Shown here: positions 26,401-33,029 of the stretch, one piece after another
Numbering within the stretch: the stretch's first letter is position 1
How the letters are laid out: the number at the start of each line of letters is the position of its first letter
Assembly: GCF_021608185.1 (NCBI RefSeq)
Contig: NZ_JAKIHN010000001.1
Location: 124,001-188,000, forward strand
DNA from: Flavobacterium anseongense
GTDB lineage: Bacteria; Bacteroidota; Bacteroidia; Flavobacteriales; Flavobacteriaceae
DNA length: 64,000 nucleotides
Direction of reading: 5' to 3'
Position numbers and translations under genes: made by a program
Notes under the pieces: model-generated
Databases searched by the model: none
Told to the model about the DNA's origin: nothing
The model's input: only the letters and a program-made list of their open reading frames with translations

Positions 26401-26913
26401 GATGGTTACTTTAACGTAAACAACATCTATCCATTAGGAGTTAAAAATGCAGTTGCTGGTAATGTTAGCTTTGTTGTAGACGGAAAAGAGAATTTTGATG
26501 CTGCTCAGGAAATATACATTTATGATAATGTAACTTCAATCTATCACAGCATTAAAGATCAAAACTTCCAAATCAATTTACCGGCTGGAACTTATGAGTC
26601 AAGATTCTCATTAAGATTTACAAATGGCACTACAGCACTTGGAACAACTGAACATACTGATGCAAACCATGGAATCAGCGTGATACATTCTCAAGGTAAC
26701 AACGTGTTAAACATCAAAAACGAGTTGCAGGAAGTAAACGTGAAATCAGTTTCATTATACAACTTATTAGGACAAGAAGTACAGTCTTGGAAAATGTATA
26801 ACCAAAATCAAACTGATATGCAACTACGCATTGGTGATTTAAGTTCTGGAACGTATATCGTAAAAGTAATCACTGATGGTGGCGATGTAACTAAAAAAAT
26901 AATAATAAAATAA
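17461..26913 (+). CDS. Giant T9SS-secreted surface adhesin with Ig-like repeats
   Basis: 3150 residues, predicted to be exported by Sec and then by type IX secretion to the cell surface. Order: signal peptide (1-26, ending FGYAQ); glycine-rich domain (about 28-240); a Cys-containing Ig-like segment; 14 tandem 90/91-residue repeats (352-1617); second glycine-rich domain (about 1618-1826); a DUF8202-like region (1834-2100, LQLWLRSDLLNG to YLGIKYGITLG); LamG/concanavalin-like domain (about 2301-2457, FSMMTWVRPTG to FKGDIDEFRLWDK); a module with NYWSSPVSS and LCGNPYASAIDADKFI (about 2655-2830) shared with the two other T9SS proteins here; C-terminal sorting domain (about 3074-3150, SVSLYNLLGQEV to GGDVTKKIIIK). 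Each repeat has three Cys. Likely role is adhesion or surface coating; the ligand is unknown. Confidence 0.93.
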   Translation: MKNLLLKAEKKCVLLITILLCGFGYAQTTRTYTTSGTFVAPAGVTTIQVDAYGAGGGGGYGGTSNKDGAGGGGGGGFSRNTTVAVTAGTTYTITIGAQGIGATTSGTPNGTSGGNTTAVFGGTTITANGGIGGFGYSNGGAGGSAGTGSTRNGGAGGNGLNGAGSGGGGGAGGTTGNGGNGSVPTGGTAGGGNAGAGGNGTTSNAAAGSSSLTNYGGGGGGGTKNSAGGNGAPGYVIITYTCPTYALTSATTSNSPLCTGSSALVTLNSSSLASGTYTVTYNLSGATTATGNTASMTFTAGSPGTGTFSTSVLNNGSTTVTITNLASSYCTNSISSFNTTNVTVNPAPTSNAGTAIVACSTDIAIPVTTGSSATNYTTVTWTSSGTGTFANANSLTTCTYTPSASDISTGIVTLTLTVSNPGCADATSTKTLTLRAAAIAIAGTAIDICSSTSAVNITAGASATNYTSVLWTSSGTGSFLNDTSLTTCIYFPSASDIAAGSITLTLTVNGNAPCGSTISTKTLTISSPMTVDAGADINTCSISAINITAGSSVTNQTSVAWTSSGTGTFANANSLTTCTYTPSAQDIIDGSVTLTLTAYNQGCPIEKASKTLSIQAPSTANAGTALTTCATAGAINITAGSSAANYASIAWTSDGTGTFTDADSLTLCTYTPSADDITAGSVVLTLTVTGNAPCGDVTSTKTLTISSPMTVDAGSNVETCSTSGAVNITADSSASNQTLVTWTSNGTGTFVDANSLATCTYTPSAADISAGSVILTLTASNSGCSDEIATKVLTIIPDATAIAGSSVSMCSTDGFVNVTAGSSASNYSYTNWSSNGTGYFSDADSLTLCTYTPSADDITAGSVIITLTAYGNSPCSNTTSTKTLTISSPMTVDAGSDFSTCYAAGAINITAGASAANQTTLLWSSSGSGTFANANSLTTCTYTPSVADLTAGSVIFTLYATNAACADAFDTKTVSFSQQPTAVAGTVINTCSTNGAVNITAGSSATNYTSVTWTSSGSGTFTDANSLTLCTYTPSAADITAGSVILTLTVTGNAPCADVTSTKNLVISLGPNAVAGSNFSTCYSSGAISITAGSSAANQTSVTWTSNGSGTFTNANSLTTCTYTPSAADITAGNVIFTLTASNAGCANATDTKTLTISSLPTAIAGTAINTCSSSGAVNITAGSSATNYTAIAWTSNGTGTFTNANSLTTCTYTPSPADITAGTVILTLTATGNAPCADVTSTKNLTISLAPTAVAGSNFSTCYSGGAISITAGSSATNYTAVTWTSNGTGTFTDANSLTTCTYTPSAADITAGNVIFTLTASNAGCANATSTKTLTISSLPTAVAGPAIDTCSSTGAINITAGSSATNYTSIAWTSSGTGTFTNANSLTTCTYNPSAADITAGSVTLTLTVSGNAPCATVTNNKTLTISKVMTAVAGPAFTACSSNTAIVVTTGSSATNQTLVTWTSSGTGTFTNPNSLTTCTYTPSVADTTAGSVTISLTASNTSCPTVTSNKTLTFVAAPIADAGSDIATCSTCGTVNITANSSASNYTSIVWTSSGTGTFTNPTSLTTCTYTPSAADITTSLVQGGITLTLTATGTSPCTTSVSTKVLAITSQTFTSSGTFTVPANVYQVTVEAWGGGGKGGDGLNVGKVGGGGGGGAYALKSIAVVPGTTYTVNVGLGATASGIDGGDSWFINTSTFLAKGGSTALDNAVTGGAGGSTAACIGDVLSRGGNGASGVTGSYGGGGGAGAEAGENMGVDATNNLGAIAVCSGGNGGNGYTSQNGDGLTGIAPGGGGGGGRRNGNNGVNQGTGGPGADGKVVIKWPVNAMLPSLTYAPGGVTSNLQLWLRSDLLNGTTTVADNTAVTTWYTQARGANAIKPVAVGAPVYRNNAAYNINFNSVVDFTNPYNTPSNVYTDLSSSRQYLKGTNGYYSEDTFVVVVPDVTVTSALNSMDVFAGKSSPCAQNAKSGITYGNVDTRFTNEVLSYTSGTTTSYGNAQVSTTTSYNSPGIINVRNNSGNTGMQLYYNANNIATTEVNASKHRNIYDSQYWIGRSEAWDGSLDGRIAEVITYSSRKNDTTERSKIESYLGIKYGITLGVNGTSQNYLASDGTVIWDATANAGYNYDIAGIGRDDVEKLNQKQSKSVNANSNLTIGLGTIATTNTANTNAFDADKKYLIWGDNGGNMNDSGTDLTITFGGTSSVTTLTDIPNKKWKIVENGGDIATTKVAIPTTAFASLPALTGNDAYVMIVASDAAFTTNLETIFLTTNGANQETDYDFDGTKFFTFGVAHESIYSRHSTYDGVDDVMKVGNANNLNSTFSMMTWVRPTGANTLANDRTIVSKYNGTSGFRVYLNSSNRVVVTWAGGTTLTSATALPSAEWHNIAIIYSSGSIKLYIDGVLDSTVASAAPVSSTNTFSIGAEYRSKSDTRNFFKGDIDEFRLWDKAITLTELKFVMNQEILQNGTGTKGAILPTTITKNDISTLNWSNLQAYYSMNSFIGTHINDDSQNSNRGNVFSPNKTTITVQSSPQPYESSADGSWSSTSTWSNGTIQQLPNSLSIVDGVTAIDWNIVKTNNNVGSTGNKTVLGLFVNANTLSATNDTKIEVSHYLKIDGKLDLVGRSQLIQTTNSDLDVTSAGSLERDQQGQSNKYNYNYWSSPVSSINNTTINHGFTVAGVMKDGTNVNNPQNMLWTTGVNGSPTSPITLSSYWIFKFQNSSNSYANWAAAGPNGALLPGQGYTMKGCGSAALDQNYVFVGKPNNGTITSTVGPGNLNLCGNPYASAIDADKFIDDNATSLTGTLYFWEHYSTNTAHATIQYQGGYATYTKTGGTAPVAPAGISGLGSSSKVAKRFIPVGQGFFVTGSASGGTITFNNSQRLFVKETDATSFTLFKTANATVANTVDQEYNNASDSVVEEQFAKLRLGYNSADNYHRQVLLGFMNEHATAGYDNGYDALSIETLTNDMYFINGTNKLNISGDGYFNVNNIYPLGVKNAVAGNVSFVVDGKENFDAAQEIYIYDNVTSIYHSIKDQNFQINLPAGTYESRFSLRFTNGTTALGTTEHTDANHGISVIHSQGNNVLNIKNELQEVNVKSVSLYNLLGQEVQSWKMYNQNQTDMQLRIGDLSSGTYIVKVITDGGDVTKKIIIK
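18514..22311 (+). repeat. Fourteen tandem 90/91-codon repeats in seven dimer units
   Basis: Consensus begins AGTAINTCSSSGAVNITAGS and continues with WTSSGTGTFTNANSLTTCTY. Odd repeats carry an xN(A/S/P)GC-type third Cys motif and are about 90 aa; even repeats carry GNAPC-type and are about 91 aa. The alternation holds through all 14, so the duplicating unit is 181 codons (543 bp). A 47-bp block starting at 20848 recurs identically at 21391, exactly 543 bp on. Confidence 0.9.
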
Positions 26914-26960
26914 CATCTTGTGCTGCTGTTTATTTGACACTAAATCTGCTTTTTCTACAA

Positions 26961-26996
26961 GAAAAAAACCCTGCTTCGGCAGGGTTCTTTTATTTT
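26961..26996 (+). terminator. Terminator of the adhesin gene
   Basis: Perfect stem AACCCTGC (26967-26974), TTCG tetraloop, GCAGGGTT (26979-26986), followed by a T-rich tail. Confidence 0.9.
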
Positions 26997-27002
26997 TATA
27001 AT

Positions 27003-27088
27003 TAGGAGCACAACGTTTCCAATATTTCAGAACAATCCTCCCGCTTTCCGCGCTACACGGTAGCTAGCTCCAATCGGGGCTAAAGAGA
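27003..27088. repeat. Intergenic element with CCCGCTTTCCGCGCTAC core
   Basis: A GC-richer island between the adhesin terminator and hisS: GGAGCACAACGTTTCC, then CCTCCCGCTTTCCGCGCTAC, CGGTAGCTAGCTCC and AATCGGGGCTAAAG. From memory this resembles a dispersed intergenic element of Flavobacterium genomes. No ORF; only one copy in the window. Confidence 0.4.
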
Positions 27089-27089
27089 A

Positions 27090-28448
27090 CTAACCGAGTT
27101 TCTTAACAAGATTTTCAAGATTTACCTGAAGTTGCTCTCCGGTTTGAATATCTTTTAAAGTAAAATTCGAACCAACGATTTCCTTAACCACAAACGGAAT
27201 TCCTCTGCGCTCAGCATGCTTAAATTGCTTGTCAATCTTTGCTGCGTCCGGATACATTTCGGCTTTAATGTTATGATTGCGAAGTGCCGTAACAGCTTTC
27301 ATAGCTTCAAAAGTCTGGCTTTCGCCAAAATTTAAAAACAGTACTTTAGTAGCTGTAGTAACCGTTTCCGGAAATAAATTCAGTTCTTCTAAAACCAAAT
27401 AAATTCTATCCAACCCAAACGAAATTCCAACGCCACTCATATCTTTCAAACCAAAAATTCCGGTCAAATCATCATATCTTCCACCACCGCCAATAGAACC
27501 CATAGCAACTTCTTTTGGTGCAGCAACTTCAAAAATAGCTCCGGTATAATAATTTAATCCGCGAGCCAAAGTCACATCCAAATCTAAAATCGCTTTTTGC
27601 AAACCAAGTTTAGCTACGTTGTCACAAATGAAACGCAGCTCTTCAACACCTTTTTTCCCTTCTTCAGAAGCCGAAAGTAATTGGGTTAGTTTTTCTAGTT
27701 TTTCCTGGATGGTTCCGGTAAAGCTGAACAACGGCTGTACTTTGACCAAAGCCGCTTCTGAAATTCCTTTTTCTAGCATTTCATTTTTAACGCCTTCCTC
27801 TCCTACTTTGTCGAGCTTGTCTAAAGCTACAGTAAAATCAATCAATTTATCCGAAGCACCAATTACTTCAGCAATTCCCGATAATATTTTTCTGTTATTA
27901 ATTTTTATAGTAACACCATTCAGACCTAAATCTGCAAAAACCGAATCGTACAATTGCACCAACTCGACTTCCTGCCATAAAGATTTTGAACCAACCACAT
28001 CGGCATCGCACTGATAAAACTCTCTGAATCTTCCTTTTTGTGGACGGTCAGCACGCCAAACCGGCTGAATCTGATACCGCTTAAACGGAAACTCAATCTC
28101 GCTTTGGTGTTGCACAACATATCTTGCAAAAGGCACGGTTAAGTCGTAACGAAGCGCTTTTTCAGAAATCTTACTAGTCAGTTTTTTACTGTCTAATGAT
28201 TGCAATTCTTCAGCCGAAACTTTATCCAAATAATCACCCGAATTCAAAATCTTAAAAATCAAACGGTCACCTTCTTCCCCATATTTTCCCATCAAAGTAT
28301 CGGAGTTTTCAAACGAAGGCGTTTCGATTGGCTGATAACCAAACTTCTCAAAATGATGTCTCATCACCGAAATAATATAGTTACGCTTAGCAACCTCTGC
28401 CGGTGAAAAATCTCTTGTCCCTTTTGGAATACTTGGTTTTGATGCCAT
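27090..28448 (-). CDS. hisS: Histidine-tRNA ligase
   Basis: Class II aminoacyl-tRNA synthetase charging tRNA-His. 452 residues. Motif 1 region [20 protein letters not shown], motif 2 [14 protein letters not shown] and [22 protein letters not shown], histidine-binding [15 protein letters not shown], motif 3 [13 protein letters not shown] and [17 protein letters not shown], then the anticodon-binding domain ([22 protein letters not shown] to the end). Complete and unremarkable. Divergent from the ABC permease gene. Confidence 0.97.
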   Translation of the reverse strand: MASKPSIPKGTRDFSPAEVAKRNYIISVMRHHFEKFGYQPIETPSFENSDTLMGKYGEEGDRLIFKILNSGDYLDKVSAEELQSLDSKKLTSKISEKALRYDLTVPFARYVVQHQSEIEFPFKRYQIQPVWRADRPQKGRFREFYQCDADVVGSKSLWQEVELVQLYDSVFADLGLNGVTIKINNRKILSGIAEVIGASDKLIDFTVALDKLDKVGEEGVKNEMLEKGISEAALVKVQPLFSFTGTIQEKLEKLTQLLSASEEGKKGVEELRFICDNVAKLGLQKAILDLDVTLARGLNYYTGAIFEVAAPKEVAMGSIGGGGRYDDLTGIFGLKDMSGVGISFGLDRIYLVLEELNLFPETVTTATKVLFLNFGESQTFEAMKAVTALRNHNIKAEMYPDAAKIDKQFKHAERRGIPFVVKEIVGSNFTLKDIQTGEQLQVNLENLVKKLG

Positions 28449-28461
28449 GTTTATAATTATT

Positions 28462-28534
28462 TAATGTGAAAATGTGGTAATGTGAAAATTAAAAATCATT
28501 GTTACATTAATAAATTGTTACATTGACACATTAC
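28462..28534. repeat. Word-repeat hairpin in the hisS leader
   Basis: Left arm uses TAATGTGAAAATGTGGTAAT-type words; the right arm uses their complements (GTTACATT twice, then CACATTAC). Same design as the other intergenic hairpins here but with a different word. Confidence 0.6.
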
Positions 28535-28539
28535 TTCCG

Positions 28540-28572
28540 CAAATATCTTATTTTTTAAAACTATTTCCACAA
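28540..28572 (-). promoter_or_regulatory. Candidate promoter of hisS
   Basis: Minus strand TTG (28570-28572), 22-nt spacer, GATATTTG (28540-28547; one mismatch to TAnnTTTG). The word-repeat hairpin at 28462-28534 would be in the hisS 5' leader. Confidence 0.35.
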
Positions 28573-28624
28573 CTATATAAATATTCTTGTAACAAATCAT
28601 TTATTTTAGTGTCAAATTTGCGTT

Positions 28625-29875
28625 ATGCTTGGAATAGGATTATTTAGAGAGAATGTAAAAATCGCGTTAGGTTCCATCCGAACGCAGTTGCTTCGTACCA
28701 CTTTGACCGTTATTATTATCGCGATTGGAATTACAGCTTTGGTTGGAATTCTAACTGTGGTTGCAGCTTTCGAAAACAATTTGAGCTCCACTTTTGCCTC
28801 GATGGGTTCTAATACATTCAACATTAATCAATACCAAAATACCTTGCGTGGAGGTGGCGGAAATGAAATAGAAAAAATAAATCCAATCATCACTTATCCC
28901 GAAGCCAAAGCTTTTAAAGAAAAATACAACTACCCGATGACACAGACTTCGTTGTCATTCATGGCTACTTCAAATGCTGAGGTGAAATTTGAAAATCAGA
29001 AAACAGACCCCGAAATTACAGTTCTTGGTGTTGATGAATATTATATGACAAACTCAGGTTTGGAAGTTACCCAAGGTAGAGATTTCAACAGTTTTGATAT
29101 TTCAAACAATGTGTATTCCTGCATCGTAGGTTCTGATTTTGCTTCAAAAGGTTTACTCAAAGATGTCAATCCAATCAATAAAATACTTTCTATTCGTGGT
29201 GCCAAATTCAAAGTAATTGGTGTCTTAAAAGAAAAAGGTTCCACTTTTGGCAACAGAAGAGATTTGAGAGTTATGATTCCGATTCAAGTTGCACGTTCCT
29301 TATTTTCGCAACCCAACATCAATTACTCGTTGAGCACTATGGTTCAAAAAACGGAATTGCTCGATGCCGCAATTGACAATGCTGTTATTACCATGCGCAA
29401 AGTCAGAAAACTAAATCCGGTTGAAAAAGATAATTTTGGTATTTCAAGAAGCGATGATTTAGTAAACAGAATTGCCAGCATCACTGATTTCCTAGGGGTT
29501 TCAGCTTGGTTGATTGGTATAATTACCATATTGGGTTCGTCGATTGCCCTAATGAATATTATGATTGTTTCTGTAACCGAAAGAACCCGTGAAATTGGTG
29601 TTAGAAAAGCACTCGGAGCCAAAAAAAGCGCTATCGCTATTCAGTTCTTTATAGAAACAATAACCGTTGGACAAATTGGTGGAATTTTGGGGATAATTTT
29701 GGGGATTTTAGTCGGTTTCGGAATTTCATCCCTACTCGACCTGAAATTTGTGACTCCATGGGGCGCTATTTTTGCTGCCTTTGTAACCAGCTTTATTGTT
29801 GGTTTAGTTTCCGGATTATATCCTGCAATAAAAGCTTCTCAGCTTGATCCGATTGAAGCGTTGCGCTATGAGTAA
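28625..29875 (+). CDS. ABC transporter permease, MacB/FtsX type
   Basis: 416 residues. Layout of the MacB family: N-terminal membrane segment (LRTTLTVIIIAIGITALVGILTVV), a periplasmic MacB-PCD domain (about 45-270), then three C-terminal membrane segments with the coupling motif VTERTREIGVRKALGAKKSAI and the ending YPAIKASQLDPIEALRYE. No ATPase subunit is adjacent, so its LolD/MacB-type partner must be elsewhere. Exports of macrolides, peptides or lipoproteins are known for the family. Starts at ATG 28625, only four bases after a -7-like CAAATTTG. Confidence 0.9.
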   Translation: MLGIGLFRENVKIALGSIRTQLLRTTLTVIIIAIGITALVGILTVVAAFENNLSSTFASMGSNTFNINQYQNTLRGGGGNEIEKINPIITYPEAKAFKEKYNYPMTQTSLSFMATSNAEVKFENQKTDPEITVLGVDEYYMTNSGLEVTQGRDFNSFDISNNVYSCIVGSDFASKGLLKDVNPINKILSIRGAKFKVIGVLKEKGSTFGNRRDLRVMIPIQVARSLFSQPNINYSLSTMVQKTELLDAAIDNAVITMRKVRKLNPVEKDNFGISRSDDLVNRIASITDFLGVSAWLIGIITILGSSIALMNIMIVSVTERTREIGVRKALGAKKSAIAIQFFIETITVGQIGGILGIILGILVGFGISSLLDLKFVTPWGAIFAAFVTSFIVGLVSGLYPAIKASQLDPIEALRYE

Positions 29876-29877
29876 GT

Positions 29878-29960
29878 GTTCAGTCTCAGTCTCAGTTTTC
29901 AGTATAAAACTCCGTGAATCTCTGTGACACGAGTCCGAAGGACGAACAGACGAAGTAAAC
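29878..29960. repeat. Intergenic word-repeat stretch
   Basis: Tandem CAGTCTCAGTCTCAG followed by TTTTCAGT, then CTCCGTGAATCTCTGTGACA and ACGAGTCCGAAGGACGAACA. No ORF. Lies between the convergent permease and prmC genes. Confidence 0.4.
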
Positions 29961-29967
29961 AAAAAAA

Positions 29968-30828
29968 TCATTGTTTTTCAGCAGATACGATTCTGTTATT
30001 TTGATAAATATCTTTTATCAATTTGACATTTTTAAACCCAAAATTCTCAACTAATTCAATCGTTTCTTTACCAAGATATTGATTAATTTCAAAATATAAT
30101 TTCCCGTTTGAATTTAGATTTTTCATTGCCAGTTGACAAATTTTCCGATAAAAAAGCAAAGCATCTGTATCTTCAACAAACAAAGCCAAATGTGGTTCAT
30201 ACTCTAAAACATTAGGTTTGATTTCGGCTTTTTCCAAATTTCGAACATAAGGCGGATTAGAAACGATGATGTCAAATTGCTGTTCTAAATCGTCTGTTTC
30301 CAATATATTCTTCAGAAGAAAAATAACGTTCGTATCATTGATTTCTGCATTTTTTTTGGCTGTTGCCAAAGCTTTATCAGAAACATCAATCGCAAAAACT
30401 TCAGCATTTGGAAGATTTTTGGCTAACGAAATTGCAATACAGCCGCTACCCGTTCCAATATCAAGGATTTTAACTATTCTCTTTTCCCTATTCCCTTTTC
30501 CCTCTTCATCAATAATCAATTCAACCAACTCTTCCGTTTCGGGTCTTGGAATCAACGTATTTTCATTGACTTCAAATCGCAAACCATAAAACTCAGTTTC
30601 TCCTAAAATATATTGAATCGGTTTTTGAGTTTTCAAATCAGAAGCTATATTTTTCCATTGTTTTAAATGAATGCCATCCATTATTATTTCAGGATTTAGC
30701 GCTAAATCAATTCGTTTTAAACTGTGAATCTTATCCAAAATGATATAGAAAAAACTATCGATTTCGGGTTCGTCATAAATCGATTGCAATTCTGCTTTGA
30801 AAATATCTTTGTAGTTTTTGATCAGCAT
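29968..30828 (-). CDS. prmC: Peptide chain release factor N5-glutamine methyltransferase
   Basis: Methylates the GGQ glutamine of release factors RF1 and RF2 using SAM. 286 residues. N-terminal helical domain (1-70), then Rossmann-fold methyltransferase: SAM motif I DIGTGSGCIA (from D123), and catalytic NPPY at 191-194. QPIQYILGETEFYGLRF and LIPRPETEELVE are family-typical. Odd: residues 108-117 (EEGKGNREKR), just before motif I, are encoded by a purine-rich GGGAAAAGGGAATAGGGA tract that looks like an intergenic repeat. The domain still appears intact. Confidence 0.94.
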   Translation of the reverse strand: MLIKNYKDIFKAELQSIYDEPEIDSFFYIILDKIHSLKRIDLALNPEIIMDGIHLKQWKNIASDLKTQKPIQYILGETEFYGLRFEVNENTLIPRPETEELVELIIDEEGKGNREKRIVKILDIGTGSGCIAISLAKNLPNAEVFAIDVSDKALATAKKNAEINDTNVIFLLKNILETDDLEQQFDIIVSNPPYVRNLEKAEIKPNVLEYEPHLALFVEDTDALLFYRKICQLAMKNLNSNGKLYFEINQYLGKETIELVENFGFKNVKLIKDIYQNNRIVSAEKQ

Positions 30829-30863
30829 TTGGAATTTATCCCTAAACTTCGGGATTGGAATTT
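30829..30863. repeat. TTGGAATTT-bounded repeat between GNAT and prmC
   Basis: TTGGAATTT at 30829-30837 and 30855-30863 flank the inverted pair ATCCC ... GGGAT. Related in sequence to 8406-8449 and 33030-33098. Codons for the last residues of the GNAT protein (NSNPEV) come from it. Confidence 0.55.
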
Positions 30864-31345
30864 AAATTTTTTATCATCCAAACCGGACAAGTTGTATGAC
30901 CTGTATTTCCCATTGGTGTACAAAGGTATTCAAAACCGGCTTTTTTGTATAGATGTTGTGCGGTTAGCATTTCAGGTAAGGTTTCTAAATAACATTTTTC
31001 ATATCCTAAATTAGTTGCTTCCAGCAAACATTTTTGTATCATTTGAAACCCAATTCCTTTGCCTCTGGCTTCTTTGAGAAAATACATTTTTTGCAATTCA
31101 CAGATGTTTTCAGTAGAATTTTCCAATTGCGAAACGCCTGCGCCTCCAACAATTCTACCTTCATTTTCAACAACAAAATAAGTTGCACGCAGTTTGTCAT
31201 AAGTTTCAAACATAAAGTCCAATTGCTTGTCAGCAAAAGCAGTTCCGGTTTTCGGATAATTATCTGTGATAAAAACTTCCCGAATTACCGCTGCGATTTG
31301 TTGGTTATCTTCCTTTTTGATTTCTCTTATTACGATGCCTTTCAT
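30842..31345 (-). CDS. GNAT family N-acetyltransferase
   Basis: 167 residues. Acetyl-CoA binding motif A is clear: LQKMYFLKEARGKGIGFQMIQKCL (R/Q-x-x-G-x-G/A type as RGKGIG), followed by CYLETLPEMLTAQHLYKKAGFEYL. Substrate unknown; the family includes small-molecule and protein acetylases. It ends 13 nt before the prmC start on the same strand, so the two are probably one transcript. The C-terminal six residues derive from an intergenic repeat. Confidence 0.87.
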   Translation of the reverse strand: MKGIVIREIKKEDNQQIAAVIREVFITDNYPKTGTAFADKQLDFMFETYDKLRATYFVVENEGRIVGGAGVSQLENSTENICELQKMYFLKEARGKGIGFQMIQKCLLEATNLGYEKCYLETLPEMLTAQHLYKKAGFEYLCTPMGNTGHTTCPVWMIKNLNSNPEV

Positions 31346-31361
31346 TCTAAAAGTAATGTCT

Positions 31362-31369
31362 TATTTTTG
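31362..31369 (+). promoter_or_regulatory. -7 element directly before ribD
   Basis: TATTTTTG, exact TAnnTTTG, ending four bases before GTG 31374. No TTG at the expected -33. Confidence 0.35.
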
Positions 31370-31373
31370 TGAT

Positions 31374-32414
31374 GTGAAGATACATGAAATATATATAAAA
31401 CGCTGCATCCAATTGGCCAAAAATGGCTTGGGAACAACCTATCCAAATCCGATGGTTGGCAGTATCATTGTATACAATAATGAAATCATTGGCGAAGGTT
31501 GGCACCGAAAATCGGGCGAAGCTCATGCCGAAGTCAATGCTATAAACTCGGTAAAAGACAAATCATTATTAGCAAAAGCTACCATTTATGTTTCGCTCGA
31601 ACCCTGCAGTCATTTTGGAAAAACACCACCATGCTGTGATTTAATTATCAAACATAAAATTCCAAATGTTGTGATTGGAACTATCGATCCAAATAGCAAA
31701 GTTTCTGGAACAGGAATAAAGCGTTTACAGGAAAATGGTGTAAATGTAACAGTTGGGATTTTGGAAAAGGAATGTATCGAATTGAATAAAAGATTCTTCA
31801 CTTTTCACAACAAAAAACGACCGTATATCATACTAAAATGGGCAGAAAGTCAGGACGGATTTATTGCTCCATTGACTAAAGACAAGAAAGAACCAATTTG
31901 GATTTCCAATGAATTTTCGAGACAATTGGTTCACAAATGGCGAAGCGAAGAACAAGCAATTTTAGTCGGAACCAAAACAGTCATTGATGATAATCCAAAA
32001 TTGGATGTTCGCGATTGGTCTGGTGAAAATCCAACCCGAATTGTTTTAGACAAAAGTGGTAAAATTGACAAAAACTATTATGTAAAAGATGGTCAAATTA
32101 AGACTATCATAATAACCGAGCAAGAAAATTTAACATTTACTGAAAATTATATTTATGAAAATGCTATCTTTGATACTAAGCTAACCAAAACTATTGCCGA
32201 TGTTTTATACAATCACGGCATTCAATCTATAGTAATTGAAGGCGGAAAACAAACGCTTCAAAGTTTTATAGACAATAATCTTTGGGATGAAGCCAGAGTT
32301 TTTATAGGTAATACTCATTTGAAAAGTGGCATTAATGCCCCAAGCTTAAATGGAAATTGCCAAGTAAAAACCATAAAAGACGACCAACTTAAACTTTTTT
32401 TCAACCATGATTAA
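31374..32414 (+). CDS. ribD: Bifunctional riboflavin deaminase-reductase
   Basis: Two successive steps of riboflavin synthesis: pyrimidine deamination, then ribosyl reduction with NADPH. 346 residues from GTG 31374 (MKIHEIYIKRCIQLAKNG, the usual family start); an in-frame ATG at 31356 adds six residues, and the longer frame to 31266 runs into the divergent GNAT gene. Deaminase domain: H51-A-E53 and the zinc ligands C78 and C87 or C88 (LEPCSHFGKTPPCC). Reductase domain from about 150: KWAESQDGFIAP, ILVGTKTVIDDNPKL, IVIEGGKQTLQSFI. The next gene overlaps its end by 8 bp. Confidence 0.94.
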   Translation: MKIHEIYIKRCIQLAKNGLGTTYPNPMVGSIIVYNNEIIGEGWHRKSGEAHAEVNAINSVKDKSLLAKATIYVSLEPCSHFGKTPPCCDLIIKHKIPNVVIGTIDPNSKVSGTGIKRLQENGVNVTVGILEKECIELNKRFFTFHNKKRPYIILKWAESQDGFIAPLTKDKKEPIWISNEFSRQLVHKWRSEEQAILVGTKTVIDDNPKLDVRDWSGENPTRIVLDKSGKIDKNYYVKDGQIKTIIITEQENLTFTENYIYENAIFDTKLTKTIADVLYNHGIQSIVIEGGKQTLQSFIDNNLWDEARVFIGNTHLKSGINAPSLNGNCQVKTIKDDQLKLFFNHD

Positions 32415-33015
32415 CGCTATAATTTTCGATTTTGGAGATGTTTTCATTAATCTCAATAAAGAAACATCCGTTGAAGAGTTTAAAAAGTTAGGATTGGATG
32501 GTCCGAATGAAGATTTGGTAGCACATAATGATTTATTCGAGAAAGGAAAAATTACCGAACTCGAATTCATTAATGCCTTTTCAAAGTATATTCCGAATGC
32601 TAGCATCGAAGAAATAATAAAAGCATGGAACTCTATAATTGGTGATTTCCCGCTGGAAAGGCTGGAGTTTTTACAAATGCTTTCATCCAAGTATCGTCTG
32701 TTTTTGTTAACCAATACTGATTCGATTCACATTAGTCGTTTTGAACATAAAGTCGGCATGTCTTTTTACACGGATTTTTATCGTTGTTTTGAGAAAGTAT
32801 ATTACTCCTATGAAATGGGAATGCGAAAACCCGAACCTGAAATTTTCAACGTTATACTGCGCAAACACGATTTATCTCCGAAGCGAACTTTGTTTGTTGA
32901 TGATAAAAAAGATAATACCGACGCAGCAGCATCGCTGGGATTACACGTTTGGAATTTAAAAGTTGGTGAAGAAGATGTTGTCGATTTGTTTGACCAAAAG
33001 CACCTGCCGTTGTAA
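32407..33015 (+). CDS. HAD family phosphatase coupled to ribD
   Basis: 202 residues, HAD subfamily IA. Motif I IIFDFGDV (nucleophile D8; the usual second Asp position is Gly10, as in YihX-type phosphatases), cap helices (20-90), motif II LLTNTD, motif III Lys in GMRKPEPEIF, motif IV LFVDDKKDN. ATG 32407 overlaps the ribD stop by 8 bp, so the two are translationally coupled. Riboflavin synthesis needs a HAD phosphatase after RibD to dephosphorylate the ribitylamino-pyrimidine, making that an attractive but unproven role here. Confidence 0.88.
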   Translation: MINAIIFDFGDVFINLNKETSVEEFKKLGLDGPNEDLVAHNDLFEKGKITELEFINAFSKYIPNASIEEIIKAWNSIIGDFPLERLEFLQMLSSKYRLFLLTNTDSIHISRFEHKVGMSFYTDFYRCFEKVYYSYEMGMRKPEPEIFNVILRKHDLSPKRTLFVDDKKDNTDAAASLGLHVWNLKVGEEDVVDLFDQKHLPL

Positions 33016-33029
33016 ATTCAAAAAAAAAG

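Noticed and set aside
31266..31355. N-terminal extension of RibD
   Set aside because: It lies on top of the divergent GNAT gene and precedes the family-typical start; the shorter GTG or ATG start is preferred.
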